Shown piece by piece: positions 21,901-32,706 of a DNA stretch of 64,000 nucleotides. The notes under the pieces were generated by a model, which saw nothing but the letters and a program-made list of their open reading frames with translations, was not told the DNA's origin and did not search any database. Origin of the DNA: Oryza sativa Japonica Group (Eukaryota > Streptophyta > Magnoliopsida > Poales > Poaceae); assembly GCF_034140825.1 (NCBI RefSeq), contig NC_089036.1, forward strand, positions 24,193,001-24,257,000, given 5' to 3'. Position numbers and translations under genes: made by a program. Every line of letters starts with the position of its first letter. Within the stretch, counting starts at the first letter, position 1.

Positions 21901-23693
21901 ATTATCACTGTGTTGAACTGTGGATGCATTTTGTTGTGATGCTTTTATATTGATGATTTTTATTTTTCAATCTCTGTTTAGACTGATCAAAAGTTGCGCC
22001 TGTGTGACATATGTGGAGCATTCTTGAGCGTATATGACAGGTAAATTTATCCTTTTTAACTTCACCATCAATTTCTGCATGGGGGTCATGAATGTACGAG
22101 AATTTTGGGGTTTCAAGTGCTTCAGCTTTTGACGAACACCTGTAACTCCTTTTCACCAGCAGGCTTTTGGGTCCACTTTTTCGAGGATTACTTTTGCAGC
22201 TAAAGAATGTGCGTGTTTATTTTATACATGTTTATCCTTGTGGATTATAGATATCTTGTTAAGAATTCTAATAAATTATCACAATCTTTTACATAATAGC
22301 ATGCGTGTTGTTTACAATTAATATCTTAGCTTACAATTTTCTTCCAAACAGTGACCGGCGTTTGGCAGATCATTTTGGAGGGAAACTTCATATGGGTTAT
22401 ATGCTGATACGTGAGAAGTTATCCGAACTGCAGGTGAGGTTTTTCGAAATTGTGCTATTTTGAATGGAGCTAAGTCCGGTGGGGTTGCATGTTAGACAAG
22501 GGCCTTTTTATGGGAACAGTAGGATTGTCCTACTGGAAAACAGATATTAATAATAAAATAAGTCTAAAATATAGTTCAGAGGATCCAAAGGTTCAAACGT
22601 CAAGTCACAAAGAGAGAGAATAGAGAGGGCATGATAACTGATCAACTGACTAAGCTACTAAGTAGATAAGAAATTAGCAGAGAAGTTAACTTGCACTACA
22701 AACAAGATTTGCCTGGAGAATTGGTTGTCTTTTACGAGGTTTTGGCTAACATGGATATGTATAATTAACCTTTTTTGTTTGTTCCTGAATGTGCTTTTTA
22801 TTGGAGATGAAGATGTGGTTTTTTTTTTAATGCTTAAAATGTGTACAGGAAGAGAAAAACAAAAGGCGCAAGATAGACCGAGCTGAGCATGAGAGAAGGT
22901 ACTCTATATTTTAGAATTCTTAAGAAAACTAAGATTAATAGCAAAACAAAATTCTTTCATATGTGTGGCACTAAAAACGTTCCAATTTTCTCTAATATAA
23001 CTAGGTCCAGGGACAGGAGCCTGGAACGTGACAGAGCATCTAGCAAGGATCGCCATAGAGGAGATCGAGGCAGCAGCCGTGATAGGGACAGGGATTATGA
23101 CCGCAGGAGAAGCCATGATCGATACCATGACAGAGAAAGTAGGTCGGACAAGGACAGAGAATCAGGGAGATCCCATAGTTATGATTCAAGGGGCTACCGA
23201 AGGTCACGCTCCCCTAGGGACCGTTCCAGAGACTATGATCGATACGGGTATGCTTACATTTACTTAATTTGCTTATCAGATAAAGTTGGAATTATGCAAA
23301 ATTAATTTCTGTTATATTTTACTACCGCGCTAAAACAAAGTAAGTCAACTGAAGGCACCAGGTTCATTATGATAATTCAAAATTTCTCAGGAAAAATATA
23401 GAAATATGTTCTTCAGAGATCAAAGTGTTATATGTTCTTCAGGAAAATATTGGGATGTATATATTTGTGTAGAGTTCAATACTAACTTCCATTCTGTGCA
23501 TTATGTATTATATGAATTAATTAAATTTTCTAGTCAAGGTACCCAGCAAATGTGTAATTTTCGTATGTCTTTTTTTTTGTTATTTATAGAACAAAAACTC
23601 TTCTTACTTAGCACTGCTCAGAGTTCTGGTGAAGTGCATCTGACTTTGATTTTCTGTCACTGCAGGCGTGACGACCGTCGGCATCGACGCTAG
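18942..23693 (+). CDS. LUC7-like U1 snRNP-associated splicing factor
   Basis: Thirteen exons give 418 residues: 18942-19088, 19212-19264, 20053-20221, 20307-20370, 21025-21104, 21286-21445, 21573-21634, 21765-21824, 21982-22040, 22352-22433, 22849-22898, 23005-23247, 23666-23693. LUC7 proteins belong to the U1 snRNP and help choose 5' splice sites in the nucleus. The N-terminal CCCH-type zinc finger (DVCRLFLAGLCPHDLF...MGPCPKMH, about 30-60), a central acidic/basic coiled coil (80-170) and a second C2H2-type finger (LCDICGAFL...DRRLADHFGGKLHMGY, about 255-295) are all present. An RS/RD-rich tail of about 100 residues ends the protein. The donor at 19265 is GTATCCTT, a U12-type site. The shared promoter lies upstream. 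Confidence 0.92.
19265..20052 (+). other. U12-type (minor spliceosome) intron 2 of LUC7-like gene
   Basis: The donor is GTATCCTT directly after AAGGA, an exact match to the U12 consensus. Near the 3' end TTCCTGAAC matches the U12 branch consensus TTCCTTRAC with one mismatch, about a dozen bases before the acceptor AG (20051-20052). No strong polypyrimidine tract follows it. Confidence 0.8.
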
Positions 23694-25047
23694 ACACATG
23701 GTCGAGGGTTTTAGCATGAACCGGATCGTTTGGTGTTTCAATTCAGAGGTTCATGTGGGAAAGATGCTTATTTCCTGAGTATATCCATTTGCACTACCAC
23801 CAATGAACATGGAACTGATGTAATAGCTACGTGAAGTTAGGATTCTAGTTGATGCTGATCATGTACAACCAAAATTGTGTTAAAGAGTTGTGGTATGTCT
23901 CAGATCATCCAAATTTAAATTTGAAGATATCCTCTCCTCTTGAAACCCATTTGTTCATTCGGTGAATCGGGGTGGTACATGATACATCCGGTAAAGAAGG
24001 GATGGGAATTTTCACATAGCCTGATTTCCTGATATATTTAGCCACTGTGGACACTTGAGGATACGTTTAACTCATAGGAGGCATATTCCCTCTGACTAGC
24101 TAATTCTTGCATTCCAGATTGAATCGTAGAATTAAACATTAAAATCCATGAAAATTCTTAAATACCAAATTAGGACGTTGAATGCAATTTGTAGCTTTAC
24201 ATTTCTACCTCTGAAACCATGATTCAGATGTACAAGCTGTCCGTGACAGATGAGTCTTACTTCAAAGAGACTTTATCACTGACATGTGGGACCCATAAAG
24301 GTTGGGTCCACCCATCAGTAACATACGTCCCTCTGACTTTACGTCAGAGAAGCGCGATCGGTCTGTGACACTGGAGCCGTGGGGTGAACAAATATGTAAA
24401 GTCAGAGAAGCGCGATCGGTCTGTGACACTAGAGCCGTGGGGTGAACAAATATGATACAGTGGTACGCACCAACAAATAGAAGAATTGTAACATCCTGAA
24501 GATCTATATACAGAACCCTCACAAATTAGATATTACACTTGGACCAATCTGTTCGTTCTTGGTAAGTGGTAACAGAACATTTTTCGCATAACATGAGCGT
24601 CTGCAATCATGCTGACAGGTTTGCCAGAATGCTGATAGCAGCAGCAGCAGCAGCAGCAGTTCAGCGTCTAACATGATCAGAAGGTTCACGGCCAAGAACA
24701 CACGCTTTATAACTGCATGCTGTAAACTGTATATAGTCACAGAATCACAACTTCACAAGTTAGAATACGGACGGACAGGCTTTGGTCACCCTATAATATG
24801 CCCGCATATCGTTCTCGCAATGCTTGTTAGCTCATTATCCGCTTGATTTTGTCAATGCAACTGCAAAATGACAAGTGTAACTGTGTAAGGGGTGTATGTT
24901 ATGTGTTAATGTGGGGGTGGGAATAATCCGACTGGCCCAACACGCGTGGCCACGCATTAGGAATAAGTTCACTTTAGATCCTTTAATTTGACGGTAAGTT
25001 CCATTGTAAATTTTTTATTTTATTTTAACCGGATACTCATTGATATG
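23694..25047. other. LUC7 3' flank and intergenic DNA
   Basis: The first few hundred bases are probably the LUC7 3' untranslated region. Beyond lie the tandem duplication at 24343 and a (CAG)n microsatellite at about 24632-24658. No gene is supported. Confidence 0.45.
24343..24454. repeat. 58-bp tandem duplication
   Basis: GTCAGAGAAGCGCGATCGGT begins at both 24343 and 24401. The two units differ by one base (CTGGAG/CTAGAG) over the shared 54 bp, so the duplication looks recent. Confidence 0.95.
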
Positions 25048-25157
25048 TAGGGGTGTAAGTGGGTCAGCCGTAAACCCACTTATAGGTCAAAATAAGCGAG
25101 TTCGCGGCTTATTTTAACCTATAAATAGGTTTCGCGGGTTAGCCACTTACACCCCTA
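25048..25157. mobile_element. 110-bp hAT-type MITE with 8-bp target duplication
   Basis: Terminal inverted repeats TAGGGGTGTAAGTGGG and CCACTTACACCCCTA, with further internal self-complementarity (AACCCACTTATAGGT with ACCTATAAATAGGTT). Flanked by TTGATATG at 25040-25047 and 25158-25165, a perfect 8-bp target duplication. Confidence 0.9.
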
Positions 25158-25736
25158 TTGATATGTGGGTCTCACCATTTCTTATGATTGTAAGTACAAG
25201 TGTACCACATAAACACCACGTCAGTCGAAAACCGTCATCCAAGCTATTTTGGGATCAAGTTTATATTGGTTTTAAAGTTAAAAGATGTGTTATATATGTT
25301 ATTATTTTGGTCCAGAGATGAATTTCAGACTCAGTGGCTGGACCTAAAATGAACTTATACTGCACGCGTTGCAAATCTGAGGCAGATCGGTGCGGATGGC
25401 TGCAGGTCAAAGTTGGACTGCTTGAGCAGCTTGGCAAGTTGGCATGCGGCGTACCATCACAAAGAGGGATGTGAGTGGAGATGATCAGCCATGTGCGTGA
25501 GTGGCCCTGTGACCGTACCTTCTCTTCTCGGCTGCCCTCGCACCGCCAGCCGGACGCGGAAACGGAGCTCACCGTTAACTTGCCGAACGTTTCCACTTGG
25601 ATATATAATCCTGGTCTTACTCTTACGCTTTCGTTTTCAACTCTCGTCGGCAGGCCCGTCCTAGCCAAATTTTAACTTTTAAAGATTAGCGTTGAGCAGT
25701 TTTCTTTTTATCATATTTTGTTTTCTAAGTCGCTAA

Positions 25737-25980
25737 GAGCAAGTTTAATAATATAGTCCACTACTAGCTCCAATTTATCTATAGCCAATCTAATAGTCAA
25801 TTCATACAATAGTTGTTTACTATAATATTAACATATGGTATCACCTGTCATACACATATTGTGTATTGGAGTCTGTGCTACAGCTGGTTACAAATCTGTA
25901 GCCTGCTGCTCTTCTCTCTTATCGTTTATCTCATTAAAATATGTTTATAGCTGGCTAAAAGCCTATTATTATACCTGCTC
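25737..25980. mobile_element. Tourist-like (PIF/Harbinger) MITE
   Basis: Ends GAGCAAGTTTAATAATATAG and (reversed) GAGCAGGTATAATAATAGG, flanked by TAA at 25734-25736 and 25981-25983, the target duplication typical of Tourist elements. 244 bp, no ORF. Confidence 0.85.
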
Positions 25981-26359
25981 TAATAATAACACCGTAAGAT
26001 ATTTTTTTATCATAAACTATTTTTTTTCTTGTTCGTATTTCTACGACTTAGCCGTAACTTAATCAGTCCTAGTTTGTCATAAGCGTCTGAAGCTTCGCTA
26101 TTACTTCTGCTAGACGTACGACTCTAACATGCAGCCATAGATTAACTAAAGGAAACCGTTGATCAAATTTAATCATACGTAAGTTATATGGTTGGGTCAT
26201 ATGCATAGTAATTTCCTACTTCTATATGTTACATATTTTAAATGCAAAGACGGTATCATACGATATTATATTTCTAAACAGCTGATCAACCGTATTTAAG
26301 AGGCCCTGCATTTTTCAAGAAAATGGACCGCACTAATTTTTATGACCTCTGGTGCTATA

Positions 26360-26600
26360 TTAATTAATGTTTTGAACAAGGTTGAGATTAAACTTTTATA
26401 ACTTTGACCATCATTAACTTTGAATATATTTAGTTTAAAGAAACTAGAAAAACATATATAGATTTTTCTTTCAAAACACTATAATAAAAATAAACATGCA
26501 TTTATTTATTGTATATATTATAATAGAAAAATAAGGTCAAAGGTATATCTTGTAGAGTATGTCATTGTCCAAAGCGTCATTAAAATGAAACCGGAGATAG
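26360..26600. mobile_element. Remnant of a Stowaway-like MITE
   Basis: The right edge ATTAAAATGAAACCGGAGAT resembles a reversed ATCTCCGGTTTCATTTTAAT terminus. The interior 'CTTTGACC...GGTCAAAG' pairs with itself. The left terminus is not clear, so the limits are approximate. Confidence 0.35.
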
Positions 26601-27831
26601 TAGATGGCAGATCTATTAATTTGGCCATCCTCGACATTGTCATCCATCCATGGTCCAAACTCCGTTTTTAATTTATTTTTCAATTCTTGAAGACTCATTT
26701 GTTTGTCTTTCTTTTAGTTTGACTGTTCGTGTTCCAAAACGAAACCCGTTAACAGTAACGACGAGCAGAGTACAGGCGTATAAAATAATACGGTGCTAGC
26801 TCATGCGGCGTTTTGAGAACCTAAAAAACAATCAAACTAATAGACCACCACCTATGCGGGGCCATGTGCACGGGCGCAAGGTGGTCAACGGCAAACCGGG
26901 CCCCCACGTGAAAATGGCCCATATGCGCCATGCGCGTGTACGGGTTAGTTAATTCCGGTATTGTATCGCGGCACGAAATGCGTAATCTGCGTCCTCCTCG
27001 TGCTCTGCTCCGGCCGGAGAAAAGCCACACCTCCCTAGGCCCCTAGCTAGTCCCGTCGTCGGGCGCCGTAAACTAACAAAATCCCCCGTCCTCCGAGCCG
27101 CGACGACGACGAACCGCTCGTACACTACGCCGCCTAGCTTGCCCGTGTTCGCGCTCGGCCAACTCCGTGGCGCCGCGCGGATGCAACTACTGCGCTGCAA
27201 GTGTACGTACGTACTGTGCAAACAGTGCAAGCATATGCAGCTAGGTGCAACGACGACGACGACCGCGCGGTCGCGTGATTTCCTTCGATCCCGGCGCCGT
27301 CGCCGCCGACGACCTCTACAGTGTCCAACCGTACTGCAGCTACTATATGTGCTCCGAATCTACAGCGAGCCCTGCAACTGGACACGCAGACAACCCAGAC
27401 ACACTCGCTGTAGCTACTACTCTAGCTCGTTTAGTTTGGTTGAAACGGCAGTGTGCATTTTAATAGGCACGAAATCTGTAGCCTTGGTTTCATGTACTCG
27501 ATCGCCATGCATGTGCCTCAGACTTTGCTCTCGTGAAAAGATGAGGGGAGTTGGCATCCTCCCCCGGTTTTGTTTTCGCGCTACAATTAATACGGGCGAA
27601 CTCACGGATCACAGAACCGTTGTATGCCGACAAAACACTCGAGTTTTTATAACAGATCTAAATTAATGGTCTACTCCACTCCGCAATCAAACAAAATCAA
27701 TACCGGAGTAGTTCATATATCTGTGATAGTGACAGTGTGACCTTGTGTGTAACTGCAAGGCCAAAGTAGCGTTCGGCGCTATAGTAGCCGGAACAGTTAA
27801 TTAGTTGCATTGCTTTGGTGCATGCAGAGCT
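26601..27831. other. Intergenic and upstream region of the PIP-like peptide gene
   Basis: GC-rich between about 26850 and 27350 with open frames on both strands that show no domain or splice structure. No gene is supported. The last few hundred bases should contain the peptide gene promoter, but no distinctive box was recognised. Confidence 0.4.
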
Positions 27832-28125
27832 ATGGAGTCGGCGGCAGCACGGACGACGACGACGTCGGCGTCCGTCTTCGTCTTCCTCTGCTTGCTGTTC
27901 GCCGTGGCGGCGCTGCAGTGCGCCGCCACCGTCGACGCCGCGAGGCAGCTGCGGCCAGCAGCTGACGACGGTGGCCGCCGGGCGGCGCCGGCGTTAGTCC
28001 AGAGCCAGGACGCGGCGGCGTACGCCACGCTGCGTGAGAGGTCGCCGGCGAGGTCGACGACGACGGTCATGGCGTGGACGGCGCAGCTCCCGGCCGGGCC
28101 GAGCCAGAAAGGCCCCGGTCACTAG
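27832..28125 (+). CDS. Secreted peptide precursor, PIP-like
   Basis: Intronless gene of 97 residues. The start is the ATG of MESAAART, after which residues about 14-36 form a hydrophobic signal peptide (VFVFLCLLFAVAALQCAA). A variable, Ala/Arg-rich middle has no cysteine pattern. The extreme C terminus is LPAGPSQKGPGH, followed at once by the stop. Plant PIP/PIPL (PAMP-induced secreted peptide) precursors end in SGPSxxGxGH, with the active peptide cut from the C terminus and sensed by a receptor kinase such as RLK7 in Arabidopsis. Here the motif is AGPSQKGPGH, with Ala in place of the first Ser and the GPS and GPGH parts intact. A role as a defence or stress peptide is inferred. Confidence 0.75.
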   Translation: MESAAARTTTTSASVFVFLCLLFAVAALQCAATVDAARQLRPAADDGGRRAAPALVQSQDAAAYATLRERSPARSTTTVMAWTAQLPAGPSQKGPGH

Positions 28126-28480
28126 CTAATTAAGCTGGAGATGAGACGTGCGTGCATGCGTATGTATGTACGTGCAAGGGGCGAAGATAAGAGAGCTCCC
28201 TTTGCACGAAGAGGTTTTTTCCCCATGGTTTCGTGCATTTGGAAGAAGCTGTCCTGTCGTCCTGATCGGGTTCTGTCGTTTTTCCTTTTTTTTTTCTTTT
28301 TTTTTCTTCGGTTTCAATTGCTTCTCTTCCTTTTTGTAGTGATCCAGCTGCTTTTTTCTGCTGGAACAATGTGAGAAGCTTAAGGTTACCTTGCCTATTG
28401 GAGTAATTGTGATGCCAGATCCATCTTTGTTCTGTTTTTAACATGCATTATATTTCGTTTCACTCGACATATATATAGTA

Positions 28481-28630
28481 CTTCCTCCGTTTTATAATGT
28501 AAGTCATTTTAGCATTTCACACATTTATATTGATGCCAATGAATCTAGACATATATATCTATCTAGATTCATTAGTATCAATATTAATGTGAAAAATACT
28601 AGAATGAATTACATTGTGAAACGGAGGAAG
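28481..28630. mobile_element. 150-bp fold-back Stowaway MITE
   Basis: Termini CTTCCTCCGTTTTATAATGT and (reversed) CTTCCTCCGTTTCACAATGT with TA flanks. The two halves are complementary almost throughout (ATTCATTAGTATCAAT against ATTGATGCCAATGAAT). Same family as 59521-59667. Confidence 0.9.
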
Positions 28631-29193
28631 TACGTATTTTTTTTTAGAAAAAAGAAAAACTTATTAACACGTTTTAGTAGTAGTAACTTTATGCTATTGC
28701 TATATAGGGTCGACCTTTAAATTTGGCACCTATTTCTTCTTGGCAGGAATTCACCGGCAAAAGCTAGCCGAAGTTAACGCGACAACCGACAACTAGCAGA
28801 TAACTTGGGGTTGTTGTTTGGTTGGGGCCGTATGTTGAGGAGCAGGAGATTCCTGCTCACGAAATGCTTGTTGCACTTTCAAAGTTGACATTAGACATGC
28901 ATGTAGATAAGCTGCCATAATAGCACAAATTAACAGTAGGAAAGCAAAGTTAACCGGCCGGTGAACGCAAGTTCAAATAAAATAGCCTTGGCTCAGTGTT
29001 CATTTCGAGCAGCGACCGGCGCTCTATTCTGAATTCGAGTTGGGCCATTTCGACATTCCCTCTTCCATGGCCCATTTGAATGCGCTGAATTTTCTGGGCT
29101 CGAGTTATTGGGCCAATTTTTTTTTTTTTTTTACAAATTCTTTCCTCTGATAATAACTCTAGTTCTAGCTCGATTGAACATGATAGTGAATTA
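28631..29193. other. Intergenic, no gene seen
   Basis: AT-rich at first, then single-copy-looking. A T run is present at about 29117-29133. No coding region is supported. Confidence 0.4.
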
Positions 29194-29270
29194 CTCCCTC
29201 CGTCCCAAAATATAAGAGATTTTAAGTGAATGTGACATATCTTAATACAATGGTAAGGAAACACATCAGC
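29194..29270. mobile_element. Truncated Stowaway-like MITE
   Basis: Left terminus CTCCCTCCGTCCCAAAATAT preceded by TA. No matching right terminus was found nearby, so only the left part survives. Confidence 0.6.
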
Positions 29271-29633
29271 TTTTACAATACTACAACATCGAATATATAT
29301 CACTGAAAAATTGTCCATTCCTATTGTAGAAAAGGTAAAACTAGCATGGTATGGTTTTCACTGTATAACTAAATCACCGTCATGTTGGGGATGGCGGCGG
29401 AAGAAGGTGCGAGACGGCCATGGATAGAAAGGTGCCCTCTGCCGTGCCCATCATCGTTCCTTCCGTCGAGCTCATCGCCAAGCCATCACCTCTGGCTTCG
29501 CTCTCTGTCCAGGGACGAGGAAGGGGGAAAGGGCGGGGTGGTGATCTCATCGAGCGTCTCATGCACCTGATGCACGCGCGGATGTAGCGCGCTGCATCAA
29601 GCGGGGCAAGATGAGTTGTGAAGCTCGATGTTA

Positions 29634-29858
29634 GAGTGCGTTGCCTAGCCCATCTATTGTGGGCCACCGATGTCATATTGGACCTGCTCCACCACAGGTC
29701 TAACCGGAGTCACAACTTTAGGTCATGGGCCTACACAACCCGAAAGACTTTGTGTTGTGTAAGCCTAAGACCTAAAGTTGTGACTCCGATAGACCTGTGG
29801 TGGAGTAGACCCAATGTGACATGGGTGGCCCATAATATGTGGGCCGGGCTGCGCACTC
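29634..29858. mobile_element. 225-bp fold-back element with arms of about 100 bp
   Basis: The left half (from GAGTGCGTTGCCTAGCCC) is the near-perfect reverse complement of the right half (to GGGCTGCGCACTC). The inner arms GGTCTAACCGGAGTCACAAC and its partner are especially well matched. The loop is about 20 bp near 29740. TA lies on both sides. No ORF. Confidence 0.9.
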
Positions 29859-30249
29859 TAATACTCGACTCCTACCTTTATGCTCAGCGTAGCTGGGAGG
29901 ACACTTTTGCATCGTCTCGTCCTAGCTCGCGGGCTAGTGCATGACTATTTTATATGGCCTAATGTGAGTCAGGCTTCGTGGATGCAACCAAACACCCCAC
30001 AACTAACAAAATACATATAGAGAAATTGTAGATTATAGCCTTATAATTGTAGGAATGATATACGAATTTTTCTTTAGATAATGGAATATAACATCCCGGT
30101 CTTTGCTCAAGAGAACTACAGCCAATTATTGCATATTAGCACTCAAACAAGAGTGTAGTTCAACAAATCATTGAGAACACCCCATGAACAAAATAAGTAA
30201 CGAAACTAAAATAAGGAGAACACATTATTGAAGTCTATTTGTGAATCTC

Positions 30250-32215
30250 CAACTATAATTGACAAAAAGTTGCATAATTGTCGTCTCAAGCTTGCAACAT
30301 GTAAATTTTATAAACTCTCTGTCTTCTTCAAACTTTTGTAGTTGCGCCCAGTATCAGAGCCAATATGTTGCCCTGAAAATTACCTGCCTATAAGAAATGG
30401 ATGGTGATTTATCAAAAACCAAATCATTCCTGCTCAACCACAGAGCCCAACATATTGCAGAAGCTCCTACAAGTACAAGCTTACTCCTTTTCTTGTCTAC
30501 CCCAAAAGCCAACCATAAAAAATGTGGGTTATACTACTAGGAAGGTATAAAGAAAAGAGAATTGGACTGCTCTCCATAAAAACTTTGCATAATGACAATC
30601 TATAAAAAGATGTTGGATAGATTCATTTTTCATGCAGAAACAACATCTCAAACTACCATTCCAATTCCGTCTTGCTAGATTGTCTTTAGTTAACACGACA
30701 CCTTTAAGCAAATACCACATAAAGATCTTAATTTTAAGCGGCATCTTGAGCTTCCAAATTATCTTGTTTCTCTCAATATAGCTATTATTAATTAAAGCAA
30801 GATACATTGACCTTACCGTGAACATACCATTCTGATTAAAGTTCTATTTAAAACAATTAGATGAGTGATTCAATTGGATATGAACAATAGAAGCACACAA
30901 ATCATGCCAAGAAACAAGATTCTGACCCACTAATGCTCTCCTAAAAGACACATTAAGAGGAACAGAACTCATAACACTAGCAATTGAAGAACATTTCCTT
31001 TGGATAATGGTATACAAGGAAGGATACTTATCTTTAAAAGGCAAGTTACCTAACCATTTATCTTCCCAAAATCTTATTTGTTCCCTATTATTCATGAATC
31101 CAAAAACTCATATTCAAGAAAGTATCCTTAACTTTCATTAGACCGGATCAAAAATGGGAATCACCTTCTTTCCTAACAACTTGGGTTATAGACTTATTAT
31201 AAAGATATTTTCTCTTCAACAAGTCTTGCCAAACCCCTTCTTCATTTATTAACTTAAATAACCATTTACTCAACAAGCATTTGTTTTGAATTTCCAGGTT
31301 ATGAACCCCCAAGCCGCCTTGATCTTTGGGTTGGCAAATAATATCCCATCTAGTAAGTCTGTACTTTTTCTTATGATCATCCCCTTGTCAAAAGAAGCGT
31401 AATTTATAATAATCTATTTTCTGAAGAACCCCTTTGGGAACCTAAAAAAAGAAATCATAAACATAGCTAAACTTGAAAGTACATAATTAATTAACACTAA
31501 TCTACCCCTAACAGACATATGCTTACTTTTTTAACTACTAAGTTTTTTCTCAATTCTTTCTTCAATAACTTTCCAGTCTTTGTTACTAAGCTTTCTAAAA
31601 TGTATAGGAATACCAAGATATTTTACAGGAAAAGCACCCAGCTTACAACCAAAGATACTAGAGTATTGATCATAATAATTCTTTGCTTGACCAAAACAAA
31701 ATAATTCACTTTTGTGAAAATTTATTTTCAAGCCAGATAGCTTTTCAAACACAGATAAAATCAGTTTCAGATTCTTTGCTTGCTGTAAATCATGCTCCAG
31801 AAAAATGATAGTATCATCCGTATATTGCAAAATAGATAAACCATCATCCACTAAATAAGGAATCACCCCATTTATAAAACTAGCATCTTTAGCTCTCTTA
31901 ATTAGCAATGCAAGCATATCAACTACTAAATTAAAGAGAATTGGAGATAAAGGATCCCCTTGCCTAAGACCTTTTAAAGTTTGAAAGTTATTACCAATTT
32001 GATCATTAACTTTAATACCCACATGACCCCCCTGTATAAAAGAAGCTATCCACTGACACCATTTAGGAGTAAACCTTTCATCCTCAAAGTCTGTTGAACA
32101 AAAGGCCATTTAACCTTATCATAAGCTTTTTTAAAGTTAAGTCTGTTGAACAAAAGGCCATTTAACCTTATCATAAGCTTTTTTAAAGTTAATCTTAAAA
32201 ATTACTCCACTTTTA
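30250..32215 (-). mobile_element. 5'-truncated LINE (L1-type) fragment
   Basis: On the minus strand a reverse transcriptase region is read at about 32110-31530: GLRQGDPLSPILFNLVVDML and YTDDTIIFLEHD, where the usual YADD is YTDD. Next comes the plant-LINE linker (WEDKWLGNLPF, 31070-30845), then a zinc-knuckle zf-RVT domain (CCFCMKNESIQHLFIDCHYAKFLW, about 30650-30560) and a C-terminal CWALWLSRNDLVF motif near 30430. The pieces lie in different frames with stops between, so the copy is dead. The 5' end is missing upstream of FKKAYDKVKWPF near 32195, as usual for LINE insertions. No clear poly(A) tail or target duplication was found. Confidence 0.85.
32089..32192. repeat. Exact 52-bp tandem duplication within the LINE
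   Basis: Units 32089-32140 and 32141-32192 are identical and begin GTCTGTTGAACAAAAGGCCA. They duplicate the FKKAYDKVKWPFVQQ coding segment at the truncated end of the LINE. Confidence 0.95.
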
Positions 32216-32706
32216 TTCTTGCGATGCAGTTCGTGCATAGTTAACATACTATATATTGAGCTTATTAACATACTAGAATACTCTCAAAAATTGCAAATAT
32301 GGGTGATGGCCATCGTAAATAGTTAAACATATATATGACACAAAAGTATCTCAAGTATTTATTGTACACGACTTAAGCTTCTTACTAGTCATACTTACTT
32401 TCCATCGTATACTTGCTGCACACTCTCGGTGACTCGGTTCAAACAGATTAAGACAGCTTCCCCAACGAAAAGATCTTGCATGGCGGAGAAATATCCAAAA
32501 ACACAACAAACAAACAAACAAGTCACGTGAAAATATTCAGGAGCCACAAAATTTGACTGAGACGACAAAGAAAATCTGTCCACGGAAATATATATACTCC
32601 TATGCCGCAAACAACGTTGACGTAATGCAATACGATTTTATTTGATTACTTATGACAATTATTATTCGTACAAAATCACATACATAGCATATGTCAATCC
32701 CTGTAA
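32216..32706. other. Downstream flank of chitinase
   Basis: AT-rich sequence between the truncated LINE and the chitinase stop codon. It probably includes the chitinase 3' untranslated region. Nothing else is seen. Confidence 0.4.

Noticed and set aside
24343-24454. CRISPR-like or satellite array
   Set aside because: Only two adjoining units, no spacers and a eukaryotic context.
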